Of a stretch of DNA of 33,570 nucleotides, positions 7,247 to 15,200 are shown in pieces. The notes below the pieces were generated by a model that searched no databases, had not been told where the DNA came from, and saw nothing but the letters and a program-made list of their open reading frames with translations. Origin of the DNA: a virus. Each line of letters opens with the position of its first letter. Within the stretch, counting starts at the first letter, position 1. A program made the position numbers and the translations under genes. The DNA lies in IMG/VR virus record IMGVR_UViG_3300009431_001364, positions 1 to 33,570 of that record; one strand, given 5' to 3'.

Positions 7247-7654
7247 ATGACGAAGACGACGGAACTCAGCATCGGCATCGAGGAGTACATCGAACACCTG
7301 ACGGACATCGGCAAGAAGGCCAGCACGGTGGGGACGGCCAAGCGGACCATGGCCTTGTTCCAGGAGAACCTCGGGGCCAAGAAGGTCATCGCCAAGATCA
7401 TGCCGGTCCATGTGGCCGGGTTCTTCAAGAGCGACGCGGCGACCACGCTCCGGGACAAGCCCCGCGCCAAGGCAAGCATCCTCCAGATTCGGCGCATCGT
7501 CCGCGGCGCGCTGGTGTTCTGGCAGGAGCGGGGCTACCTGGACAACGTGCCGCTGCCGAAGGATGAGAAGAAGCTCCTGGAGCCCCGCAAGAGCCCGAAG
7601 GCCAAAGCCGAGACCTCCGATGCACAGCCCGAGCTGGCTGGCGACACCAAGTAG
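7247..7654 (+). CDS. Orphan SAM-like core-binding domain of tyrosine recombinase type
   Basis: The protein has 135 residues. Residues 5-110 resemble the N-terminal helical core-binding domain of phage integrases: IEEYIEHLTDIGKKASTVGTAKRTMALFQENLG, then HVAGFF and a helix with ILQIRRIVRGALVFWQERGYLDN. There is no catalytic domain: none of the R-K-H-R-H-Y residues occur and the protein ends with a Lys/Ala-rich tail. Ribosome-binding site AGGAGGT. It lies 400 bp before a complete tyrosine recombinase. It could be a DNA-binding accessory (excisionase-like or decoy) factor, or a remnant of a second integrase; the intact frame and good ribosome-binding site favour a functional small protein. Confidence 0.6.
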   Translation: MTKTTELSIGIEEYIEHLTDIGKKASTVGTAKRTMALFQENLGAKKVIAKIMPVHVAGFFKSDAATTLRDKPRAKASILQIRRIVRGALVFWQERGYLDNVPLPKDEKKLLEPRKSPKAKAETSDAQPELAGDTK

Positions 7655-7663
7655 GGGGCGACC

Positions 7664-8077
7664 ATGCCAGACGTGCAAAAAGGCGACAGAGTGAGAATGA
7701 TCCACATGCCCGACGACCCGGATCCTATCCCTGCTGGAAGCACCGGAACGGTCACCAGGGTGACGACTGGGCCGCTCGCCCAGGTGTCGGTGGACTGGGA
7801 CAACGGGCGATCCCTGAACCTGGTCCCCGGTACCGACGAGTTCGAGGTCATCGAGCGGGGGGACAGGAGCTCCAACGCAGTCCTGGTACCCAGAGCTGTG
7901 CTCGACGGGATCACTGCGGTGCGGGACTCGGGGATGTTCAACATGCTGGATCTGCCCGCGGTCGCAGGCCTCGCCCGCCAGCTGGGCTTCGACGAGGCCG
8001 CTGATTGGTTGACCGACCGCGGCAACCGCTCCACATACTCGCTGGGCGTCTTCCAGGGCTTCCGGGCCGCAGAGTAG
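7664..8077 (+). CDS. DUF4314 / DUF5049-type phage protein
   Basis: This 137-residue protein has two small domains. Residues 5-65 match the DUF4314 pattern (KGDRVRMIHMPDDPDPIPAGSTG, TVTRV..., a Trp, SLNLVPGTDEFEVI), an SH3-like barrel found in phages and integrative elements. Residues 78-135 match the DUF5049-like pattern (AVLDGITAVRDSGMFNML, AVAGLARQLGFDEAADWL, YSLGVFQGF). Both are of unknown function. GGGGG precedes the ATG. The gene lies 3 nt before the tyrosine recombinase, so the two are probably co-translated. Confidence 0.7.
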   Translation: MPDVQKGDRVRMIHMPDDPDPIPAGSTGTVTRVTTGPLAQVSVDWDNGRSLNLVPGTDEFEVIERGDRSSNAVLVPRAVLDGITAVRDSGMFNMLDLPAVAGLARQLGFDEAADWLTDRGNRSTYSLGVFQGFRAAE

Positions 8078-8080
8078 CCC

Positions 8081-8965
8081 ATGCTCCTCTCTCAAGCCAT
8101 CGAGCAGTTCACCACGTACCTCCAAGCGAATCGCCGAAGCCCCCACACCATCTCCTGCTACCGGCGGGACCTGGCCGGGCTGGAGCGGTTCGCCGGAGAC
8201 GTGGACATCTCCGCGCTGACCGCGGATCTGCTGCACGGGTTCGTGGTGTCGGACGCGGTCCAGCTCAAGCCGGACGGCGCGGCCCGCTCCGAGGTGACCG
8301 TCAACCGCTGCAAGGCTGCGCTGCGGTCCTTCGGGGCGTGGCTGGTCCAGACCGGAGCGGCCGACCGCAATCCAGCCGGTGGACTCGATGTCCGTCGCAC
8401 CATCAGGCAATCGCCGTCTTCCCTCTCGGAGGCCGAGCGGAAGCGAATGCTGCGCGAGGTCGGCGCTCGGAAGGGGGTTGCCGCGACCCGGGATCGGGTG
8501 ATGCTGGAGGTTCTGCTGGGTACGGGGATCCGGCTCTCGGAGTTGGTCGGCCTGGACATCGCCGACGTGGATCTGGACAGCAAGCGGATCAGCATCCACG
8601 CCAAGGGCGGCGACACCGAGACACGCTTCCTGAACGCTGACCTGCGCAGACGCCTGCGACGGTATGTGCGGCAACGGAACCAGGCGGGCACCGAGTCGCC
8701 GGCCCTCTTCCTCTCCAACCGCGACACCAGGATCTCCACGCGCCAGGTCCAGGCCCGATTCCGGCTCTGGCTCCAGTGGGCAGGCATCGACCGTGAGGGG
8801 CTGACGGTGCACAGCACGCGGCACACATTTGCTTCGAGGTTGTACCGGAAGACCCACGACCTGATCCTGGTGGGGCGTGCAATGGGGCACAAGACCGTTG
8901 AGGCAACACAAGTGTACGTCCGGTCCAGCGACGACGAACTCGAAGAGGCCCTGGAGTCGCTCTAG
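8081..8965 (+). CDS. Tyrosine site-specific recombinase (XerC/D-like)
   Basis: At 294 residues it is XerD-sized. An N-terminal core-binding domain (about 1-100) is followed by a catalytic domain with all expected residues: Arg 151 in GTGIRLSELVGL, Lys 175 in HAKGG, His 244 and Arg 247 in HSTRHTFAS, His 270 in AMGHKT and the nucleophile Tyr 279 in ATQVYVRSS. It should cut and rejoin DNA at specific sites, either as the integrase of this element or as a resolvase. It starts 3 nt after the previous stop with almost no ribosome-binding site of its own, which implies translational coupling. It converges with the HNH gene with 2 nt between the stops, leaving no space for an att site directly downstream. 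Confidence 0.93.
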   Translation: MLLSQAIEQFTTYLQANRRSPHTISCYRRDLAGLERFAGDVDISALTADLLHGFVVSDAVQLKPDGAARSEVTVNRCKAALRSFGAWLVQTGAADRNPAGGLDVRRTIRQSPSSLSEAERKRMLREVGARKGVAATRDRVMLEVLLGTGIRLSELVGLDIADVDLDSKRISIHAKGGDTETRFLNADLRRRLRRYVRQRNQAGTESPALFLSNRDTRISTRQVQARFRLWLQWAGIDREGLTVHSTRHTFASRLYRKTHDLILVGRAMGHKTVEATQVYVRSSDDELEEALESL

Positions 8966-8967
8966 CA

Positions 8968-9630
8968 TCATCCCGCCCCGCGGCAGGCTGCTGTCGCCTC
9001 ATGAAGGTCATCTCTTGATAGCCGGGCCAATCGCGACAGCGCTTGGTGGTACTCGCTGTGGGCGACCCTGGTCATTACGGCGAGGTTCAGTATCCGGTTG
9101 TCAGTCTTGTTCCCGTTGATGTGATGTACGACTTCGTTGCTTCGGAGCGTCCTGCCGAGCGTTATTTGCATGACAAGTCGATGCTCGAAGATGTGCCCCT
9201 CAGCATCGGCACCAGGGTAGTCGCGACCCACAAGGATACGAACATATCCGCTACTTGTGATTCGTCTCCCTCCACGCCAGTGCGGGCTTGCCTCTCGACG
9301 GAGTCCCCTGGGCGGTGGCTCACGGGTCAGGCCCAGTCGCGTGATGCATGTCGTGACGGCGGTCCGTCCACAACCAAAATGCGCTGCCATCCTCTCCAGT
9401 GGCATTCCATTCGCAAACAGCCACCGTACATGGTCCTCGTCGAAATCGATTCTGCGGGGGTGTGGCCGTCCCCGATAGGGACCGGGACGCTTGCGGACCC
9501 AGCCCCGCTCCCTGATGAACCTGCTAACGGGCGGGCGGGAGCAGCCGAAGTGCTGTGCTATCGTCTCCAGCGGAACCCCGGCATCGAAAAGACGCTTCAA
9601 GACCTCCTCGTCCAACTCAATCGCTTTCAT
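8968..9630 (-). CDS. HNH endonuclease with tandem helix-turn-helix domains
   Basis: This 220-residue protein carries two similar HTH repeats (residues 6-42 with LETIAQHFGCSRPPVSRFI and 62-100 with LERMAAHFGCGRTAVTTCI), then an HNH_3-type nuclease domain: EHRLVM (149-154), VVHHINGNKTDN (167-178), NLAVM and a final His 191. This is the architecture of phage homing-like endonucleases, where the HTH repeats read a longer target. AAGGTGAG precedes the ATG. It is the last gene of the leftward operon. Such genes are often selfish passengers beside terminase or recombination genes, though some assist packaging. Confidence 0.88.
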   Translation of the reverse strand: MKAIELDEEVLKRLFDAGVPLETIAQHFGCSRPPVSRFIRERGWVRKRPGPYRGRPHPRRIDFDEDHVRWLFANGMPLERMAAHFGCGRTAVTTCITRLGLTREPPPRGLRREASPHWRGGRRITSSGYVRILVGRDYPGADAEGHIFEHRLVMQITLGRTLRSNEVVHHINGNKTDNRILNLAVMTRVAHSEYHQALSRLARLSRDDLHEATAACRGAG

Positions 9631-9636
9631 AGCTTC

Positions 9637-9843
9637 TCACCTTGTCTGCCGCTCGCATCGCTCTCTCACCTGGATTGCCACCGCCTCCGTGCCGGTGCCT
9701 TTGGTCAGCGCCCCGAGTGGGAAGCCAGGCATCGTTGCGCCGCAGGCTCCACACCTCACGGTGCCCATGTCATCGCCGCAGCCAGAGCAGCCGATCCACT
9801 CGGCCTGGCCTCCGCACATCGGACACAAGACGTTCACGTTCAT
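9637..9843 (-). CDS. Lar-like zinc-ribbon protein
   Basis: A 68-residue protein with CPMCGG (Cys 7, Cys 10), CSGC (19, 22) and CGAC (31, 34) and a C-terminal EAVAIQVRER. The order CPxCGG...VxCxxCGA...EAxA-x2-[NR]-R is that of Lar-type restriction-alleviation proteins, small zinc proteins of prophages that modulate type I restriction-modification; an extra CxxC is present here. The Shine-Dalgarno sequence is strong (GGGAGGTG, 5 nt). It is followed by the HNH gene 6 nt later. Annotation as Lar is by pattern only; a generic zinc-ribbon of other function is possible. Confidence 0.6.
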   Translation of the reverse strand: MNVNVLCPMCGGQAEWIGCSGCGDDMGTVRCGACGATMPGFPLGALTKGTGTEAVAIQVRERCERQTR

Positions 9844-9943
9844 CGTTCACCTCCCGGCAGGACGCTGGCGGTGCCGGTCTGCCATTCATGGGAAAATCCG
9901 TCAGTCTGGTGGTGGTGGGCGGCCCCGGAACATCGCGCAGAAC

Positions 9944-9958
9944 ACGTCTTATGCGACG
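9944..9958. repeat. 15-bp direct repeat, copy 1 (possible operator/promoter)
   Basis: ACGTCTTATGCGACG, identical to 10010-10024 and 66 bp away from it. It lies in the 204-bp gap upstream of the Lar-like gene. On the minus strand it reads CGTCGCATAAGACGT, with a CATAAG box. It may be a repeated regulator-binding site or a pair of promoters. Confidence 0.5.
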
Positions 9959-10009
9959 TTCCGGCAATCCTGGATCGCCAGGGCACGTGGACTTCCGCGC
10001 CGGCCAGAG

Positions 10010-10024
10010 ACGTCTTATGCGACG
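10010..10024. repeat. 15-bp direct repeat, copy 2 (possible operator/promoter)
   Basis: Second exact copy of ACGTCTTATGCGACG. Just beyond it, 10027-10039 holds a short palindrome (AGAAC-TGC-GTTCT). The rest of the gap 9844-10047 shows no plausible gene. Confidence 0.5.
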
Positions 10025-10047
10025 AAAGAACTGCGTTCTGCACGGCT

Positions 10048-10665
10048 TCAGCCCTCCTTCTGCGTGTCATCGGTCTCCACCTCGACCGCTTCGACATCGA
10101 TGACCTCTGCTTCTGCTGGCTTCGGAGCCGATAGCATTCCTCGCTCGCGCATCCTTCCAAGCAGCGCCCCCATCACTTCAGCTGGCGTGGCGCCGGTCGT
10201 CCGAGTCGTTTCCTTGGATTCCCTGGTGACCTGGAGGGCCTTCAGATTCCGGTTGAGCAGCCGGTCCAGAACGTCCAGTGCGTCGGCCTGAGCTCCACCG
10301 GCCACTGCCACTCGCAGCTTGGTCTCGTAGAGGGCCAGACGCTCGAGGGTCATCAAGTCGGTTTCGGAGGGCTCGTGGACGTCCTCCTTGTATCTGGCCA
10401 GCAGCTCCTCGTAGATCGGGATCTCCTCGGCCGGCAGCCGCGATGAGTAGGCCCCGTGCTTCACCGCATTGGTGTTGCCTTTGGGAGGTGGCCCCCCTGC
10501 ACCAGGGGGCTTAGGACTGCCCTTCGGACGACCCTTGCCTCCTCTGCTTCCAACCGCTCCGCCGCCATGGAACTTGCAGTAGTCGCTACCGGGCACCGCC
10601 TTGTTCTTGCATGGGAGGCCGGTTCGCCTCGAGAATCCCTTGCAGATTCGCTTCACCTTGGCCAT
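10048..10665 (-). CDS. Small-terminase-like phage protein (GNxNAxKHG family)
   Basis: A 205-residue protein. The N-terminus has a zinc-knuckle-like series (C-K-G-F-S-R-R-T-G-L-P-C, then SDYCKFHGGG), followed by a Gly/Pro/Lys-rich linker and PPKGNTNAVKHGAYS, a signature of proteins encoded beside terminases and often annotated as small terminase subunits. Residues ~90-170 are helical (ETDLMTLERLALYETKL, DVLDRLLNRNLKALQV) and the C-terminus is acidic. The small subunit recognises the packaging site and loads the large subunit. I chose ATG 10665 (MAKVKR), which has AGG-containing sequence upstream; ATG 10677 is an alternative. Unusually, it is in the leftward replication operon, 4 kb from the large terminase gene. 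Confidence 0.55.
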   Translation of the reverse strand: MAKVKRICKGFSRRTGLPCKNKAVPGSDYCKFHGGGAVGSRGGKGRPKGSPKPPGAGGPPPKGNTNAVKHGAYSSRLPAEEIPIYEELLARYKEDVHEPSETDLMTLERLALYETKLRVAVAGGAQADALDVLDRLLNRNLKALQVTRESKETTRTTGATPAEVMGALLGRMRERGMLSAPKPAEAEVIDVEAVEVETDDTQKEG

Positions 10666-10689
10666 GTCACGCCTCATTCATTGGTCTGT

Positions 10690-10977
10690 TCACTGCTGTT
10701 GACCGCTTCCGGCTGGGGCGGAGGGGGCGCGCCGCGCCTTCTCCTTCGCCAGCACCCGCCACACCGTCCGTTCCGAGATGAAGAGTCGGCCTGCGATATC
10801 CGCCGCCGAGTGCCCCTCCTCCTGGAGCCGGACGATGTAGCGGTCGCGCCCGAGCCGATTCAGGTTCTTGCGCGCCGGTACCCAGAGGCAGCAGGCTCCT
10901 CCACCCAGAGCATCGCTGAGCTGGTTGAGCAGTTCCTCGGGTAGCACCCGGGCTGCGCTCAGGTACCGGTCGGTCAT
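10690..10977 (-). CDS. CD3324/Mor-like helix-turn-helix protein
   Basis: A 95-residue protein. Residues 5-60 (LSAARVLPEELLNQLSDAL, GACCLWVPAR) followed by RDRYIVRLQEEGHSAADIAGRLF and ISERTVWRVLA match the small CD3324-type HTH proteins related to the Mor/C activator fold: an N-terminal dimerisation helix and a C-terminal HTH. It probably binds DNA as a regulator of element genes. The ATG overlaps the upstream stop (ATGA), so it is translationally coupled. The C-terminal tail is Ala/Pro/Gln-rich. Confidence 0.7.
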   Translation of the reverse strand: MTDRYLSAARVLPEELLNQLSDALGGGACCLWVPARKNLNRLGRDRYIVRLQEEGHSAADIAGRLFISERTVWRVLAKEKARRAPSAPAGSGQQQ

Positions 10978-11306
10978 GACGCCGCCTCGAAGATGTCCAC
11001 GGGCTCACCGTTGGGCTCATAGACGATCTGCTCGAGGGGCAGGGTCGCGGACAGGTCCCGGAGGAACAGCCGGTGATCCTCATCGCTCTCCAGCATCGAG
11101 ACGTAGTCGGTGCACTTGCGTGTACGGCGGGCCAGGATCCGATGGAGGTCGCAGGTCCCATGGCTGCGTCCGCGCTTCCAGTGTCCCTTGGTGCAGGTCA
11201 CCTTGAGGATATATCGCCCCGTGGCCTGGTTGACCTCCCTGTACTGCTTCGCGTGCAGGCAGGTGGCGCACTTGATGAGGGGCTTCTTCTTTGTGTTGTC
11301 AGTCAT
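10974..11306 (-). CDS. Cys-rich small protein, possible zinc finger
   Basis: A 110-residue protein with CATC (Cys 13, 16), VTCTKGHW (Cys 38), GTCDLH (Cys 52) and KCTDY (Cys 65), consistent with one zinc-binding module near the N-terminus. The C-terminal half is acidic (MLESDEDHRLFLRDL, VYEPNGEPVDIFE). Family not recognised. The start overlaps the upstream stop as ATGA, and GAGGTGAG lies in front. Its place among small regulators of the leftward operon suggests a nucleic-acid-binding or protein-interaction role, which is inference. Confidence 0.65.
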   Translation of the reverse strand: MTDNTKKKPLIKCATCLHAKQYREVNQATGRYILKVTCTKGHWKRGRSHGTCDLHRILARRTRKCTDYVSMLESDEDHRLFLRDLSATLPLEQIVYEPNGEPVDIFEAAS

Positions 11307-12088
11307 GCTCTCACCTCATTGCGGTAGAAGCGCAGGGAGTGACCTCCTCTGCATACGAGTTCGATATTCCTGTCCGTGACCTTGCCGAGGCGTTGGTCGC
11401 GGTCGATGAAGCAGACGACGCCGTAGCCTGGGCCGCAGGGATGTGTGAAGCGTCCACGGGTTGCGTAGAGCTCGGGGTCGGTCCAGCCGAGAGCGAGGGC
11501 TTGATCTCGGATGGCATCGACCTCGCCCAGGGCGTGGAAGGTCACCTGCCGTCGACGTGGGAGCTCGCTCTCTTCGGGGTAGTCGAAATTGGAAAGCCGA
11601 TCGAGGAGGCCGGTGGATTGGTTGGGCGACTCCATATTGGCGTTGGTGAGGCGATTGCGAGCGGCCTTGAAATCCTCAGAGGTGTACGCTTCGTGCGCGA
11701 GCTTGTGGACTGTGGCGAAGCGCTCTGCGAATGCCTTGGTCTCCTCGCTCTCCTTCCCTGCCATGCCCACCTTGGCCTGGAATGTGGCGAACCGTTTCTC
11801 GAGCCACAGGAAGAAGTCGGGAGAGAGCCGTCTGAAGGCCTTGCTGCCCCGAATGACGTCCTCGGTGTTCGGCTGCCGGCCCGCGAGATTCAGGGTGGAC
11901 AGGTCAGTGCTGACCCACACGGAGCAGTCGTGAGCGCAGCAAACGCGGACTCGCAAAGCGGAGTGACCTGCTGCCAGGCGAGCATCGGCCTCACGAGTGG
12001 GACCTGATGGGAGCTTGCCCACTGCCGGAGAGGAAGCGGTCCCCTCTCGGGTCGGTTGCCCTGATGCACCTGCACTTGCGAACGACAT
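11303..12088 (-). CDS. Conserved phage/element protein of unknown function, 261 aa
   Basis: The ATG is preceded by AAGGAGG, among the best ribosome-binding sites here. Three parts can be seen: a low-complexity N-terminus; residues 88-140, a helical segment (LSPDFFLWLEKRF, AFAERFATVHKLA); and residues 181-258, a compact module (HALGEVDAIRDQALALGW, ELYATRGRF, GYGVVCFI, LGKVTDRNIEL, HSLRFY). I recall similar modules in hypothetical proteins of deltaproteobacterial elements but cannot name a domain. Cys 50, 51 and 55 may bind metal. It is the third gene of the leftward operon, after the primase-helicase and a 115-bp gap that contains part of a large hairpin. Confidence 0.7.
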   Translation of the reverse strand: MSFASAGASGQPTREGTASSPAVGKLPSGPTREADARLAAGHSALRVRVCCAHDCSVWVSTDLSTLNLAGRQPNTEDVIRGSKAFRRLSPDFFLWLEKRFATFQAKVGMAGKESEETKAFAERFATVHKLAHEAYTSEDFKAARNRLTNANMESPNQSTGLLDRLSNFDYPEESELPRRRQVTFHALGEVDAIRDQALALGWTDPELYATRGRFTHPCGPGYGVVCFIDRDQRLGKVTDRNIELVCRGGHSLRFYRNEVRA

Positions 12089-12171
12089 GACGAAACCTCC
12101 TTCGGTTCGGAGGTCCGCCAGCCTTCGCTTGTTGCGACGGGTTGGTGGAACCTGTTCTGGCTGTCAATCCA

Positions 12172-12260
12172 GGGGGGCGTGTCCCGGTTCACTGTAGTAA
12201 GAGTTAAGCATTAAGCAGTATGCCATTCTCTTCTACAGTGAACCGGGACGCGCCTCCCCC
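12172..12260. repeat. Large inverted repeat (hairpin) at the end of the primase-helicase gene
   Basis: Perfect 17-bp arms GTCCCGGTTCACTGTAG (12181-12197) and their complement (12233-12249) are extended outward by an imperfect G-run/C-run pairing and inward, after one bulge, by AAGAG/CTCTT. The loop has a tandem TTAAGCA pair. The right arm encodes the last residues of the primase-helicase and the loop contains its stop codon. No T-run follows on either strand, so it is not a simple terminator. The GTCCCGGTT core recurs in the 42-bp motifs at 17175 and 21644. It could be a small mobile element (MITE-like), an operator pair or an RNA-processing structure. Confidence 0.75.
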
Positions 12261-15200
12261 GTTCTTCTCTTCCGATTGGTCTTTTGCCTCTTCGGGATTG
12301 CCCAGCGGATGGTCCTTCAGGAAGCGCTGGGCCGCCTCCAAGCAGCGTTCGTCGCGGCCCCATACTTCGACCGCGACTCTGCCACTTCCGGATATCAAGA
12401 CTACTTCGAAGCGCTCGAAATCGCAAATGCGTCGCACCTGCTCCTTGGCTTCGTAGAACCGGCTGCGGGTGTAGCGGGAGTCAAGAGGCACAGGTGGCGC
12501 ACAGCCGCTTCTCACGAGGGCTTTGCGGATGCCGATGTGCTGATCTGACTCGGGGCCCACGAGGGGCCAGAGCGTCCTGGCCGGTGAGACGAAATCGAGA
12601 TTGGCGTACTGGAGCTGGGCGAGCTGCACCAGGTGGTCGCGCCGTAGGTTCTTTCGCTTCGTCGGCTTGCGGTCCAGCATCTCCCGCACCGACAGCAGAG
12701 TGGTCACCGGGAGCTCTGGCACGACCAGGTTGGTGAACAGGATGATGTCCTTGTCCGCGTCGAGGCCGGGTCGGATGCGGTGGATGGACTGGAGCACCTC
12801 GTCCTCCCGGGCGGTCTCTGCGATGGCTTGAATGAGGGGCTCCTTGTACACCATCACCTGCACCCCGACATCGTTGCCCACGTAGCGCCTGACGACGAAC
12901 TCGGCGTCGGTCACCAGGTTGTCCTGGTAGTAGAGGGCGCCGGCGTATCGCTGGACCGTGTCGGGCGTCATGCCGGGCATGCCAAAGATGACGACCCGCT
13001 TGAAGTCCTTGAACGCGTTGGAGCCGCGGTTGCCGTAGAAGTGTGCGACGTCGGCCAGCGGCGGGAGGTGCGGCCGGATGTGAGGCTCCAGGGCTTGCTT
13101 GCAGATGACCAGCGTCCTGGGTTCCTCAGCGACTACCTTGCGCAGCAAGTCGAGCATGCGCTTACGGAAGACGGCCTGGCGTAAGGACTCGTAGCTGCCC
13201 GAGGTGGAGTACACCTGGGCCACTCGGTTCTCGAGGCGCATCGTGGGGGCGTAGACCCGCGGTCGGATCCCGAAGAGGCGCTCGTAGATCTCTGACTTGC
13301 CGGTCGCATCGAGGATGACGGTGGGGACAGGCAGGGGAGGGGGATCCGCCTTGCTGACGACCTCGAGCACGTTGGTGAATCGTCGTCGGCCCTTGTCCTC
13401 CCCGTCCTTCTCGGGGATCCGGACGCTCTGGAAATGGAGGCGTGAGAGGTTCGACTTCGGATCCCGGACGAACAGCTCGTAGCGCAGAACAGGGAGGAGC
13501 GCGTTCAGGAACTGTAGGGGGATGACGGCCTGGGGATCCCGGGGGTCGAAGTGCAACTGCTCCACCACGGAGTCCAGGGACCTCGGGATGGCCTTCATCG
13601 CCTCATCCAAGGTGATGGGGATGGCAAGGGAGCCAGTGCCCTCGTAGAGGGTTCTGTGGGCCTCGTCCATGCGTTGGCGCAGAGGGGTGCCGGTAATCGG
13701 CTGGGTGACCCGAGTATCGGCCAGCATGGAGGCCAGCCCCTCCAGGAAGCAGATCAACGACGTCAGCTTGGCAGCCTCGTTGTAGCTCTGGAATGACTCC
13801 AGCTCAGTCCGGAGCTCCTCGAGCATGTCCGCGACCTGCCGGACATCGCGCTCCCTGATGCGGACCTCCTCGATGAACTGCCCGAGGACATCCTCGTCGA
13901 AGACCACCACATCGAACCCCTGGGCGTAGTCCTTGACCTTGTGGAGGTACATGGGCTGCTGGACGAAGAAGCTGCTGACGCGATCCTCGAACTGGAGGAA
14001 GTAGCCACATCCCCCCCTGTGCTCACAGGTACGGCAGAGGCGCTGGTTGACGTTGATGCGGCGCTCCCTGAGACGGTGGGCCAGGTCCGGGTAGTGGCAG
14101 TTGGCGGGGAGGACCTCGCCTGAGGGGAGCGTCGCTTCCCCATGCCGACCCTCGATGCGTCGCCAGTGCGGCTTGAGGTACTGAGGGATGTTGTCGTACA
14201 AGTCGAGGCGCGTAGCGATCCACAGGGTCCGCAGTCCAAGGTCTGCCAGGAGGTTGAAGACCGTGGTGGTCTTACCTGAACCAGCTGGGCTCTTCACGAG
14301 GAGGGGAACGATGCGGCCTTCGCCGTGGACCCCGCCCCGGGCCTCGCTGATGTAGTCGGTCACCCGCTGGGCCATATCAGCCCGAAGAACCTTCACATCG
14401 GAGAACTCCATGCGCTCCGGCTCGAGGCGTGGAGCCTCAACTCTCGTCTCGGTCACCTTGTGCAGGCGTCGGGAGGTGGCAGTCTCGCGGGTGTGTGCGT
14501 GCAGCTCGCAGGTGTCGTTGCATTCGAAGCCGAGACGTCGGGCCGTGAAGCAGTTGAACTGATACCGGTCGTGGCGGAAGACAGTGGTCACCGCAGTGCG
14601 GGTGGAGCCGGCGATTTCCTGGGGCGAGGAGTGCGAGAACGGAGCGAGCACCTTGAGCGCGTGGCGCACCAGGAAGTCGGTACTCTCATCGAGTTTCCGG
14701 CCGATGGCCTTCAGGTAGCTGGCGAGCAAGACCGAGACCTGATTGCGGTTTGCTGTCGCAGGGTCCGGCACTCCAGTTGTGAGAGCCTCCCGGATGCAGG
14801 GCGGGTGCACCAACTCGTTGAGACCAGCGACAACTACGTAGTCTGCCTCGCCCAGGTCGTCGAACACGACCCGCGGCTGGGATTGCCTGGCGGCCGGGAG
14901 GCACTTGAGCCGTGAGGAATCTACGACGAACCGCTTCTGCGACCTCACTCTGGCTGCGCCCAGTGCATACAGACCGGCCAGGTACTCACAATGCCCCTCG
15001 GGCAAGGGCGGGACCGTGACCGGGTTCTCGGCCAACTGCAGGATGTGTTTTCTGCCGGCCTCAAGGTCAGCGCGTGTGAGAGCGATCTTGAACAGGCCCG
15101 TCTTCTGGTGCCTGGTGTTGGGCAATCGGAACTGTCTGCGGTTGGAGTAGATGGCCCAGTCGATATGGATGTCGCCCGTTTCTTCCTGGATGAGCTGTGC

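Noticed and set aside
6143-8971. A 942-codon open frame on the minus strand across the small-gene operon
   Set aside because: It is a high-GC shadow: the plus strand has several genes with good ribosome-binding sites, recognisable domains and a complete recombinase, while the long frame has no domain pattern.
12172-12260. Intrinsic terminator between the primase-helicase and the next gene
   Set aside because: The stem is much longer than usual and no T-run follows on either strand; the same-strand operon continues downstream.
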